From: Candidatus Zemynaea palustris
Lineage (GTDB): Bacteria; Vulcanimicrobiota; Vulcanimicrobiia; Vulcanimicrobiales; Vulcanimicrobiaceae
Assembly: GCA_003134695.1 (NCBI GenBank)
Contig: PLCB01000022.1
Location: 1 to 60,559, forward strand
Direction of reading: 5' to 3'
Length of the DNA: 60,559 nt
Shown here: piece by piece, positions 32,793 through 40,807 of the stretch
Position numbering within the stretch: the first letter of the stretch is position 1
Layout of the letters: each line of letters begins with the position of its first letter
Program-made: the position numbers and the translations under genes
Notes under the pieces: generated by a model
The model's input: the letters and a program-made list of their open reading frames with translations, nothing else
The model's database searches: none
What the model was told of the DNA's origin: nothing

Positions 32793-34070
32793 ATGGCCCA
32801 AGTACTCGACCGGTCAGCCGCTCAATCGACCCTCAACGTCTGGCAGATGGCGCAAAGCCAGCTCGACGACGTCGCCAAAATCATCGGACTCAACGCGTCG
32901 GTCCACGGCTATCTGCGCCAGCCGAAGCGGGTCCTGACGGTCTCGATTCCGGTGCGCATGGACGGCGGACAATTCAAGATGTTCGAAGGCTACCGCGTTC
33001 AGCACAACATGGCGCGCGGGCCAGGCAAAGGCGGGATTCGCTTCCATCCCGACGTGACGCTCGACGAAGTCAAGGCGCTCGCGATGTGGATGACCTGGAA
33101 GTGCGCGCTCGCCAACCTTCCGTTCGGAGGCGCGAAGGGCGGGGTGATCTGCGATCCCAAGGTGCTTTCACTGCACGAGCTCGAGAACCTGACGCGCCGG
33201 TACACGTCGGAGATCTCGATCATCATCGGGCCGGAGAAAGACATCCCGGCGCCCGACGTCTACACGACCCCGCAGATCATGGCCTGGATCATGGATACGT
33301 TCTCGATGCAGAAGGGCTACTCGATCCCGGGTGTCGTCACCGGCAAACCAATTTCGATCGGCGGCTCGCTCGGACGCGACAAGGCGACCGCGCGGGGCTG
33401 CCTCTACGTCGTCGACGAGGCGCTGCGCGAACTCGGCCTCAAGATCGAAGGCCCGCGCGTTGCGATCCAAGGTTTCGGGAACGCCGGCCTCAACGCAGCC
33501 GACTTGATGGCAGCAGCGGGTTACTCGATCGTCGCCGTCTCCGACTCGCAGGGCGGCGTCGCCAATCCGCGCGGGCTCGACGTGAGGGGGCTGATCGCCC
33601 ACAAGGAAGAGACCGGTTCCGTCGTCGGCTTCCGCGGCGGCGAGCGCATCGACAACCGCGAGGTCCTCGAGTATGAGTGCGACGTCTTGGTGCCGGCGGC
33701 GCTCGAGAAAGTGATCACCGAACAGAATGCGCCGCGGATCAAGGCGAAGATCGTCGCCGAGGCCGCCAACGGTCCGACGCTGCCCGAAGCCGACGAGATT
33801 CTCTTCGAGCGCGGCATCATGGTCTTGCCGGACATCCTCGCCAACGCCGGCGGCGTGACCGTCTCGTACTTCGAGTGGGTGCAAGACCTTCAGGAAAACT
33901 TCTGGGAGGAGGACGAGATCAACGAGCGGCTCCGCAAGAAGATGGTCCGCGCCTTCAAAGAGACGCTGGAACAAGCCAAGCGCCATCGCGTCAACATGCG
34001 CCGCGGCGCCTACTGCGTAGCGATCGAACGCGTCGCCGAGGCGACGCAGATGCGCGGGCTGTACCCGTAA
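32793..34070 (+). CDS. gdhA: glutamate dehydrogenase (Glu/Leu/Phe/Val dehydrogenase family)
   Basis: 425 residues from ATG 32793, with GGAGG 5 bp upstream. GGIRFHPDVTLDEVKALA, LPFGGAKGGVICDP with the catalytic Lys and DIPAPDVYT with the catalytic Asp match hexameric NAD-type glutamate dehydrogenase; RVAIQGFGNAGLNAA is the dinucleotide motif. It links 2-oxoglutarate and ammonia to glutamate. It sits between the two halves of the oxalate system with no obvious functional link. Confidence 0.94.
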   Translation: MAQVLDRSAAQSTLNVWQMAQSQLDDVAKIIGLNASVHGYLRQPKRVLTVSIPVRMDGGQFKMFEGYRVQHNMARGPGKGGIRFHPDVTLDEVKALAMWMTWKCALANLPFGGAKGGVICDPKVLSLHELENLTRRYTSEISIIIGPEKDIPAPDVYTTPQIMAWIMDTFSMQKGYSIPGVVTGKPISIGGSLGRDKATARGCLYVVDEALRELGLKIEGPRVAIQGFGNAGLNAADLMAAAGYSIVAVSDSQGGVANPRGLDVRGLIAHKEETGSVVGFRGGERIDNREVLEYECDVLVPAALEKVITEQNAPRIKAKIVAEAANGPTLPEADEILFERGIMVLPDILANAGGVTVSYFEWVQDLQENFWEEDEINERLRKKMVRAFKETLEQAKRHRVNMRRGAYCVAIERVAEATQMRGLYP

Positions 34071-34077
34071 GGAAGGT

Positions 34078-34857
34078 TTACGTCGGTGGGAGGTAGCGCA
34101 TCTTGCGGAAGACCACCTGGCCCTCTTTGCTGGCCATCAGCGCGACAAACTCGCGGCCAAGCTTTGCGTTCTTCGCATTCTTCGAAACCGTCCCGACATA
34201 GGTCGAGATCACGTTGTACTTCTCCGGGATCTCGATTACGTTGAACTTGGTCGTATCGCCGTCGGTCACAAAGACGATCGCCGCTTCGCTCTTGCCCGAG
34301 GCGATGGCATCGACGACGTCCTGCCCTTTGTCACTCTGATAGTTCGTATTCTTCAGGACCTTCTGAACGAAGTCGAAGCCGCCGTTATCGACGCTCGCCT
34401 TCTGGATGATCTGACTGGAGATGGTGCCGACGGCCGAGGACGGCGTCCCCAGCGCGATCTTGAGCCCCGGTTTGGCGAGATCTTTGATGTCGTGCACGTT
34501 GCCCGGGTTCTTCTTCGGCGTGATGATCACGTCGATCGTCTTATAGATCGGCGTGAAGGGATCGGTGATGTTGACGACCTTCTTGAGCGGACTGTCACCT
34601 GCCAGGATGATATCGACCGCTTCGCCACCGTCGACCCTATTCGCGACGACGCCGCCGCCGAGATACTCCGCCTGGATCGTCACGCCGGGGTGCTTCTTCT
34701 CAAAATCCTTGACCAATGCGTCGAAGGGAGGGCGCGCGCTCGAGGCGAGCAATGCTTTGAGCGTCACGGTTTCGGCGGCCGGCGCGGAATGAAAATTCCC
34801 CGAGATCAGCGCGACCGCGGCGATGCTCGCCACGCCGAGAAAACGTTTGGATATCAT
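34078..34857 (-). CDS. ModA-like extracellular substrate-binding protein
   Basis: 259 residues with a signal peptide (VASIAAVALISGNFHSAPAA). ALVKDFEKKHPGVTIQAEYL, GEAVDIILAGD and SGKSEAAIVFVTDGD follow the ModA/PBP type II layout used for molybdate, tungstate and some organic ligands. It lies 51 bp downstream of oxlT on the same strand with no ModB or ModC nearby. It could bring molybdenum for a formate dehydrogenase, or bind an organic anion for the OxlT route; neither is proven by the sequence. Confidence 0.8.
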   Translation of the reverse strand: MISKRFLGVASIAAVALISGNFHSAPAAETVTLKALLASSARPPFDALVKDFEKKHPGVTIQAEYLGGGVVANRVDGGEAVDIILAGDSPLKKVVNITDPFTPIYKTIDVIITPKKNPGNVHDIKDLAKPGLKIALGTPSSAVGTISSQIIQKASVDNGGFDFVQKVLKNTNYQSDKGQDVVDAIASGKSEAAIVFVTDGDTTKFNVIEIPEKYNVISTYVGTVSKNAKNAKLGREFVALMASKEGQVVFRKMRYLPPT

Positions 34858-34908
34858 AGTTGTTCCTTGTGCGTTAGGTTAGTGAGATGAGAACGATTTC
34901 GGAAGCCG

Positions 34909-36237
34909 TTATGTCGCGAGCGCCGGGATCGGTTCGCCCGGGGCGTTGGAACCAAGCCTTTGGTTGCGCTCGACTTCCCATGCGCGCAGCGGTTTGAGCA
35001 CCAGCAGCGCCATCAAGGCGGCAACGATATTGAAGCACGCCGCGATGATGAGGACGGTTGACCAGCTGTGCGTAGCAGCCACAATTACAGAGCCGAATGG
35101 GACGAGCAGCGAGGCCGTCCCCTTCGCCGTATAGAGCATCCCGTAATTCGTGGTCGCGTACTTCTGCCCGTAGTGGTCGCGGGTGATCGCCGGGAAGAGA
35201 CTGTAGATTTCGCCCCAACCGAAGAAGACGAGACCCGAAAGGAGCACGAACGGCACCGGCTGCGTTCCGAACTTCCAGAGGGCGAAAATCCCGATCCCTT
35301 CGATCAAAAAGATGAAGAACATCGTCAACTCGCGCCCAAGGTAATCGGAGATCCACCCGCAGATCGGCCGCGTGATACCGTTCATGATGCGATCGATCGA
35401 CAATGCGAACGTCAGGGCGGGCAGAGTGATTCCGATCAGCGTCACGGGGTACACGTCGACCATGAAGTCTTTCGCAATCGGCGCCAACTGCGCGACGGCC
35501 GTGAGGCCGCCCGTCGCCATGAGCACGAACATCACGTACATGACGTAGAACGAGGGCGAGCTCGAAAGCACTTGATGCCAATCGTACATGCGCACGTTCT
35601 GCAAGTTTCTTTGTATCGGCTGTGCTTCAGCCGGCTTCGCCTTCGGCGGTCGCGCCATAAAGAAACCCGCCACGATCACGATGCCGCCTTGAACGAAGCC
35701 GAAGATCCGGAAAGCGTCGTGATAGGCAGTCGGCGACGAGCTGATCAGATTCGCGAGCGGGATGACCGTCAAAGCCGAACCCATCCCAAAGCCGGCAGCC
35801 GTCAAACCGGCTGCCAGGCCGCGATTCTTACCGAACCACTTCAGCGCGTTCGCGACACAGGTGCCGTACACCATGCCGGCTCCGAGCCCGCAGAGCGCAC
35901 TGCTCGCATAGAGCGCGGTCAGGGTCGGGGAAATCGAGTTGAGGACCCAGCCTAAGCCGGCCAGCGCGCCGCCGATCATCACCATCGCGCGCGGTCCGAT
36001 CCGATCGGTTACCCAGCCTTCAACCGGGACGAGCCAGGTCTCAAAGAGCACGAAGGTCGTGAACGCCACCGTGATCGCCGTGTTGCTCCAGGTGTGCTCG
36101 GCCCCCATCGGCAGGACGAACAGCGTCCAGCCGTACTGGTAGTTCGCGATGCTCGCCATGCAGATGATCCCGAGGATCAGTTGGACCCAAGGCGTGACGC
36201 GCGAGCCGACCGCCTCGCCGCTGACTGCAGTTGCCAT
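34909..36237 (-). CDS. oxlT: OxlT-type oxalate/formate antiporter (MFS)
   Basis: 442 residues from ATG 36237 with about 12 membrane helices. NYQYGWTLFVLP near the start, GWVTDRIGPRAMVMIGGAL, NALKWFGKNRGLAAGLTAAG, RPICGWISDYLGRELTMFF and WGEIYSLFPAITRDHYG then TAKGTAS follow the OxlT subfamily closely. OxlT exchanges external oxalate for internal formate and so generates a proton-motive force when coupled to oxalyl-CoA decarboxylation. It matches the frc cluster at 27-32 kb. Confidence 0.88.
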   Translation of the reverse strand: MATAVSGEAVGSRVTPWVQLILGIICMASIANYQYGWTLFVLPMGAEHTWSNTAITVAFTTFVLFETWLVPVEGWVTDRIGPRAMVMIGGALAGLGWVLNSISPTLTALYASSALCGLGAGMVYGTCVANALKWFGKNRGLAAGLTAAGFGMGSALTVIPLANLISSSPTAYHDAFRIFGFVQGGIVIVAGFFMARPPKAKPAEAQPIQRNLQNVRMYDWHQVLSSSPSFYVMYVMFVLMATGGLTAVAQLAPIAKDFMVDVYPVTLIGITLPALTFALSIDRIMNGITRPICGWISDYLGRELTMFFIFLIEGIGIFALWKFGTQPVPFVLLSGLVFFGWGEIYSLFPAITRDHYGQKYATTNYGMLYTAKGTASLLVPFGSVIVAATHSWSTVLIIAACFNIVAALMALLVLKPLRAWEVERNQRLGSNAPGEPIPALAT

Positions 36238-36280
36238 GCGAACTCCCCGCAAGAAGAGCGCCCGCCGTACGGCTAAGCGC

Positions 36281-36297
36281 TGGCATACATAATACTG
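36281..36297 (-). promoter_or_regulatory. candidate oxlT operator, second copy of the oxalate palindrome
   Basis: On the minus strand the site reads CAGTATTATGTATGCCA. It matches the site before the decarboxylase gene at 12 of 17 positions. A TATTAT -10-like hexamer lies at the same offset within the 17-mer (positions 4-9), and the distance to the start codon is similar (43 bp here, 47 bp there). A flanking ATACTGGGCAGTAT palindrome (36292-36305) overlaps it. Confidence 0.55.
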
Positions 36298-36422
36298 GGC
36301 AGTATCCCCAGCCCGGCCTTCGCCGAGGAAGCGGGAACTCTTTTCCACTCGGACGCAGGCAGCCCCGGCGACAGCCTTCGCCGGAACAGGGCGGCCCGGA
36401 GGCCGGCCCGTAGACTGAGGCC

Positions 36423-37310
36423 GTGGCCAAGACCAAGGAACCGGCGCGCCTCGACGTCCGCAAGACCTATAAGCTCTACCTGAACGGCGAGTTCGTCCGC
36501 TCGGAGTCGGGGCGCAGCGACGTCTACGACCTCGGGAGCGAGCACTCGGCCAACGTCGCACGCGCCTCGCGCAAGGATCTGCGCGACGCCGTCGTCGCCG
36601 CGCGGGGAGCCGACGCTACCTGGGGCACGGCGACCGCCCAGAACCGGGGACTCGTGCTCTACCGGCTCGCCGAGATGATGGAGGCGCGCCGCGCGCAGTT
36701 CGTCGAGCAACTGCAAATCGGGATGAAGCTCGGCGCGGACGATGCGGCGCGCGAGACGACCGCCGCGATCGACCGTGCGCTCTGGTACGCAGGCTGGTGC
36801 GACAAGTACGCCGCGCTCGTCTCATCGCGCAATCCGGTCGCCGGGCCGTTCTTCAACTACTCCGCGACCGAACCGGTCGGCGTGGTCGGCGTGCTCGCGC
36901 CCGACGAGCCGGCGCTCCTCGGGCTCGTTTCAACCGTCATTCCACCGCTCGTCTCCGGCAACACCGTCGTCGCGCTCGCGTCGGAGAAGGATCCGCGCAC
37001 CGCGATCGTCTTCGCCGAGTGCGTCGCGACGAGCGATCTCCCGAAGGGTGCGCTCAACATTCTGACCGGGCAGCGCAGCGAGGTCGCGCCGCACATGGCG
37101 CGTCACATGGACGTCAACGCGCTCGCGATGCACGGCCTCGATTCGGCCTTTGCGACCGAACTCGAGCGGCTCGCCGCCGACAATCTCAAACGTTCGAAAA
37201 TCTACCCGCCGAAAGCGGTCGCGGATTGGTTCAAAGACGACGCGCAAGATTTGGCCGCGGTCACCGCGTTCGTCGAAACGAAGACGATCTGGCACCCGGC
37301 TCGCATATGA
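36423..37310 (+). CDS. catalytically empty half-length aldehyde dehydrogenase (ALDH16 second module-like)
   Basis: 295 residues from GTG 36423. It aligns with the NAD-binding half of aldehyde dehydrogenases: KTYKLYLNGEFVRSESGR, NRGLVLYRLAEMMEARR, EPVGVVGVLAPDEP and VVALASEKDPRT. It ends at TKTIWHPARI, before the region that would carry the catalytic Cys, and the general-base Glu is also missing. The same end point is typical of the second module of ALDH16 and of small partner proteins encoded next to deoC-ALDH genes in other bacteria. It is probably a structural partner of the ALDH at 4461-5921. Confidence 0.82.
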   Translation: MAKTKEPARLDVRKTYKLYLNGEFVRSESGRSDVYDLGSEHSANVARASRKDLRDAVVAARGADATWGTATAQNRGLVLYRLAEMMEARRAQFVEQLQIGMKLGADDAARETTAAIDRALWYAGWCDKYAALVSSRNPVAGPFFNYSATEPVGVVGVLAPDEPALLGLVSTVIPPLVSGNTVVALASEKDPRTAIVFAECVATSDLPKGALNILTGQRSEVAPHMARHMDVNALAMHGLDSAFATELERLAADNLKRSKIYPPKAVADWFKDDAQDLAAVTAFVETKTIWHPARI

Positions 37311-37549
37311 TCTATCCGCCCTTTCCCGAAGACGAATTACGCGCGCGAGCGAAATCGAACAAAGAGGCGCACGACAAGATCGATGCCCTTAAAGACGAGT
37401 TATCACGCGACAAACCCAGTGCCAAGCGAATTCAAGAGCACGTCGAGCACTTGAATGCCTGGGACGATCTCGTCGCCACGCTGGAGCGCTGGTATATGGA
37501 TCCGCGCACGCAAGCGTTTATCGCAGAACTGACCGCGGCCGGAATCTGA
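37307..37549 (+). CDS. small hypothetical helical protein coupled to the half-ALDH
   Basis: 80 residues. Its ATG overlaps the stop of the half-ALDH gene (ATGA), so it is translationally coupled. The sequence is rich in charged residues with probable helices (ELRARAKSNKEAHDKIDALK and IQEHVEHLNAWDDLVATLER), no Cys and no signal. No family is recognised. tRNA-Ser begins 8 bp after its stop. Confidence 0.7.
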   Translation: MIYPPFPEDELRARAKSNKEAHDKIDALKDELSRDKPSAKRIQEHVEHLNAWDDLVATLERWYMDPRTQAFIAELTAAGI

Positions 37550-37557
37550 AAACACCT

Positions 37558-37644
37558 GGAGAGGTGGCAGAGTGGTCGAATGCACTCGCTTGGAAAGCGA
37601 GCAGACTGTTAAAGGTCTCGGGAGTTCGAATCTCCCCCTCTCCG
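37558..37644 (+). tRNA. tRNA-Ser(GGA)
   Basis: An 87-nt class II tRNA with acceptor GGAGAGG/CCTCTCC, anticodon stem CTCGC/GCGAG, loop TTGGAAA (anticodon GGA, codon UCC), a long variable arm, T arm with loop TTCGAAT and G discriminator. CCA is not encoded. Confidence 0.95.
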
Positions 37645-37663
37645 AGTTGCCTGGGCCTCGCCC

Positions 37664-38599
37664 TCAGCGAGTCACGACGCCGACGCGGCGCCGATCGAGA
37701 TCGTAGTAGACGTCGAATTCCTGCATCGCGGTCAGGCCGACGACGATACGTATCACGTCGCTGCGCCGAACGGAAAGCGGGACGCCGCCGGACCCGAGTG
37801 CTCCGACGGGAAAATCGTGCGTCCAGGCGCCGATTCTGAGCGTAGCATGGCTCCACGGGCGGGCCGGGACCATTCCTGTCGTGGTCACCAGCAGCTGCGG
37901 CGTTCCCGTATCGAAGATGACCGGACCGCAGGTTTCCTGGCCGGCTTCGTAGATGCGGATGCAGCCGCGCGGAGCTCCAAACGCGGCGAAGTCGACGACG
38001 CTGAAAGTGTTTACGGTGACGTCGTCCGGGTTGAGCGTGATGGTCGGCGCATCGAAGGCGGCATGAACGATGTATCGTCGGCCGACCCCGCCGTCCAGCG
38101 CGAACAGCGGTGAGACGCAGCATCCTTTGACCTGCGGAGTAATGTAGGCACCGAAAATCCCCGAATAGATCCCCGAGAAGAGGTCCGGTTCGGCGTCTTG
38201 CACCTGACAATCTCGCACCTGCGGGCCGCATCCGACTTCGTCGATGACTTGGAAGGGCATGTTGTTCGCGTGCGCGGCGCCGATTGCAACTGAAGCCGCC
38301 GCTTCTTCTCCCCGCACCTCATAACCGAACCCAAAATCGGCCTTCGCGCTCCGCCCCGTGCGACGATACATTTCCGCCGGCAGCGCCTTGGCGAGAACGC
38401 GTAAGCCCGTCGAACCGGTGTCGAACATGACGCGTTGCGTCGACGAACCGATCGTCACGTCGATCCCGAGCCTGGGCTCGCCCCCTTTTCCCCTCTCGGC
38501 GTGCAGCGGAATCACGAGCGGGCTTGGCGCCGTGGACGGTGCGGCCGCCGTCCCAAGGAGCAGAGCGCCGGCAAACAATGGCGCTGCGTATTTGCTCAT
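37664..38599 (-). CDS. secreted pepsin-like aspartic protease, paralogue 1
   Basis: 311 residues with a signal peptide (APLFAGALLLGTAAA). Two catalytic triads are visible, MFDTGSTGLRV near residue 60 and VIFDTGTPQLLV near 228, as in two-lobed pepsins. Conserved Cys pairs (GCGPQVRDCQ, GCCVSPLFAL, GCIRIYEAGQETC) suggest disulfide bonds and a location outside the cytoplasm. Bacterial pepsin homologues are uncommon. A related gene lies 0.4 kb away at 39028-39978. Confidence 0.75.
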   Translation of the reverse strand: MSKYAAPLFAGALLLGTAAAPSTAPSPLVIPLHAERGKGGEPRLGIDVTIGSSTQRVMFDTGSTGLRVLAKALPAEMYRRTGRSAKADFGFGYEVRGEEAAASVAIGAAHANNMPFQVIDEVGCGPQVRDCQVQDAEPDLFSGIYSGIFGAYITPQVKGCCVSPLFALDGGVGRRYIVHAAFDAPTITLNPDDVTVNTFSVVDFAAFGAPRGCIRIYEAGQETCGPVIFDTGTPQLLVTTTGMVPARPWSHATLRIGAWTHDFPVGALGSGGVPLSVRRSDVIRIVVGLTAMQEFDVYYDLDRRRVGVVTR

Positions 38600-38604
38600 C
38601 GTGG

Positions 38605-39009
38605 CTAAAACTTCACGCCGGCCTTCTGCACCTCTTGATACGGCAAGAGCCAGACCAGCGACTCGTCGTGCAGATCGACGACCTGCACGTGGTTGCCGAA
38701 CGGGTCCTCAAAATCACAGCGAAACGGCGGATGCAGCGCTAGGCCATATTTCTTGGTGAGCTTCTCCTTCACTTCGGCGAGCTGCTTTTCGTCGCGCACG
38801 ATCAAGCCGAAGTGGCGCGTGCGGTCGGGCCGCTTCTCCTTCACCTCGAACATGGCGAGAAACTGGTGCTCGCCAACCTTGAAGAACGCGTCGCCTTCAC
38901 CTTCGTCGAGTCTTTCGAGGTTGAATACGTCTTGATAGAAGGCGACGGCCTTGTCGATGTCGTCGACTTCGATCGCGATGTGGTTGATGCCGTAAACTTT
39001 GACACTCAT
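38605..39009 (-). CDS. VOC-family (glyoxalase/dioxygenase fold) protein
   Basis: 134 residues. GINHIAIEVDDIDKAVAFYQ starts the first beta-alpha-beta-beta-beta unit and FEDPFGNHVQVVD ends the second. Metal ligands would be His in NHIAI, His in RTRHFGLIV and the acidic residue near VVD. It lies between the two pepsin-like genes (5 and 18 bp gaps), so all three are probably one transcript. The reaction cannot be predicted. Confidence 0.88.
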   Translation of the reverse strand: MSVKVYGINHIAIEVDDIDKAVAFYQDVFNLERLDEGEGDAFFKVGEHQFLAMFEVKEKRPDRTRHFGLIVRDEKQLAEVKEKLTKKYGLALHPPFRCDFEDPFGNHVQVVDLHDESLVWLLPYQEVQKAGVKF

Positions 39010-39027
39010 GCCTTCATCCTACCCGGC

Positions 39028-39978
39028 TCAGAGACCGAGGAACCCAATCCGGTTGCGGTCGGAATCGAAGAGGACGTCGACGTCTTGTAACGCGCCGAGC
39101 CCGACGACGATCAACTTCTTGTCGCCGCGCTGCGAGACGATGCTGTAGCGTTCATCACCGTCTCCGCCGGACGTCAAGTTGTGCTTCCAAGGTCCGATGG
39201 TGACGTTCGCGATCGTGCCCGGCGGGAAGAATCCTTGAAAAACCGGCGCAGGATCGAAAACGAGCGTCTGCTGCGAGCCGGTGTCGATGACGATCTCGCC
39301 GCAGACCTGCAACGCGACGTCTTTGACGGCGATGCAACCGATCGGCCAGGACGTCGTCGTGACCGGGACCGTCGTGAACGCGTTCATCCTCGCCGCGTCG
39401 GGGCCCAGCGTGAGCGTCGGCTTTGCAAAGTCGGCGTGCAGGACGTACGCGTGCCCGGCGCGGCCGGCGAGTGCCAACAGCGGGTTCACGCAACATTCGT
39501 CGGGGGTCGGGTTGGTGATCCTCAGGCCGAGGACGCCGGGGAAAACTTTTCCGAACTCGTCGGGGACGCCGCCCTTCGCGGCTTGGCATTTCGGCGACCA
39601 CGAGGCGCAGGCGATGCTCTCGACGGCTTCAATCTGCACCGGACGCTCGCTGCGCAGGCCGGCGAGCGTGAGCGACGCGTTGGCTTCGAAGCCGCGCAGG
39701 TTGAGGCCGTTGCCGTAGTCGCCGGTGACCGTTTGGCCTGTGCGCTGCCAGGCGTCGCTCGGAAGTGCGCTCGCCAAGATGCGCAAGCCGGGTGAACTCG
39801 TGTCGACCTCGAGTCGCTTGGTGATCGAGCCGATCGTGACGTCGATGCCGAGATGCGGCACGTGATACGGGCTGTGCTCGACGTGCAAGGGGACGACGAC
39901 GGGCGTCTGCTGCGCGCTTGCCGTCCCGGCGCAGGCGAGCGCTGCGGCCAGTATCGGAAGCTGAAAACGGTTGCTCAT
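39028..39978 (-). CDS. secreted pepsin-like aspartic protease, paralogue 2
   Basis: 316 residues from ATG 39978 (MSNRFQLPILAAALACAG, signal peptide). It shares LGIDVTIGS, the ECCVNPLLAL cluster and the GCIAVKDVALQVC pair with paralogue 1. The second triad is intact (VIDTGSQQTLV) but the first reads VDTSSPGLRI, so D-T-S replaces D-T-G. D-T-S is tolerated in some aspartic proteases. The two proteins may form a pair or cut different substrates. Confidence 0.73.
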   Translation of the reverse strand: MSNRFQLPILAAALACAGTASAQQTPVVVPLHVEHSPYHVPHLGIDVTIGSITKRLEVDTSSPGLRILASALPSDAWQRTGQTVTGDYGNGLNLRGFEANASLTLAGLRSERPVQIEAVESIACASWSPKCQAAKGGVPDEFGKVFPGVLGLRITNPTPDECCVNPLLALAGRAGHAYVLHADFAKPTLTLGPDAARMNAFTTVPVTTTSWPIGCIAVKDVALQVCGEIVIDTGSQQTLVFDPAPVFQGFFPPGTIANVTIGPWKHNLTSGGDGDERYSIVSQRGDKKLIVVGLGALQDVDVLFDSDRNRIGFLGL

Positions 39979-39985
39979 CGAGAGG

Positions 39986-40801
39986 TCAGGTCCAAAGGAG
40001 GCGCACGTGCGCGATACTCGATTCAAATCGTTCGGCGCGCGGAATCGAAAAGAGGCGAAACGATTCGAGCGCGCTGTGCCGGAGCATCGACATGCCGTCG
40101 ATCACGTCGCGGCCGAGACGACCGGCGAGGGTCGCGCGCGGCCCGTAGTTTGCGTCGATCACCGTCGGCGCCGAGCGAGCGGCCCGGGTGAGGCGATCGT
40201 CGAGCTCGCCGTCCGGTGGGAGCGTCGAAAAGATAATGTCGACCGCTTCTCCTTCCCAAAGGCCTACCTTATACTGTAGGGCGGTGCTGCGGGCGCGATC
40301 GGCGGTACGATTCCAGACCGAAACGTCGGCGCCGTAGCGAACGAGTTTCCACATCACCGCGCGCGCAGTCGGACCGACGCCGAGCACCAATATCCGGGTT
40401 CTTTTCAGGAGATCGGGGCTCTCGCGGATTTCTTCTACACCCAAGATTTCGGCGACGACGTCCAGCGCGCCGCCGGCGTCGGTGTTGAAGCCGTGGATGC
40501 CGTCGTCTTGAAAGAGCAAGACGTTCGCGGACTCGACGATCGACGCTTCCGGATCGACGACGCGATCGCACGCGGCGAGGGCTTCTTCTTTCAGCGGCGT
40601 CGTAACGTTCAAGCCACGGTAGCCTTGCGCGCGCAGTTCCGCGATCGCGCGTGCGCCGTCGCCGGCGCTCACGCGGACCGCTTCATACGAACCCGCGACG
40701 CCGGCACCCTCGAAAAATTTCCCGAACAGCGCGGGGCTCGCACTGTGCTCGACGGGATCGCCGATGACCGCCAGCTTCAAGAACGAACCGTCGCTCGTCA
40801 A
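39986..40801 (-). CDS. aroE: shikimate dehydrogenase
   Basis: 271 residues. AVIGDPVEHSASPALFGKFF, GLNVTTPLKEEAL with the catalytic Lys, FNTDAGGALDV with the catalytic Asp, and the NADP site ILVLGVGPTARAVMWKLV identify AroE. The usual His-Asn after the Ser-x-Ser-Pro motif is absent (ALFGKF), so specificity could extend to quinate or another ligand. No other aro genes are adjacent. Confidence 0.85.
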   Translation of the reverse strand: MTSDGSFLKLAVIGDPVEHSASPALFGKFFEGAGVAGSYEAVRVSAGDGARAIAELRAQGYRGLNVTTPLKEEALAACDRVVDPEASIVESANVLLFQDDGIHGFNTDAGGALDVVAEILGVEEIRESPDLLKRTRILVLGVGPTARAVMWKLVRYGADVSVWNRTADRARSTALQYKVGLWEGEAVDIIFSTLPPDGELDDRLTRAARSAPTVIDANYGPRATLAGRLGRDVIDGMSMLRHSALESFRLFSIPRAERFESSIAHVRLLWT

Positions 40802-40807
40802 CTGCCG

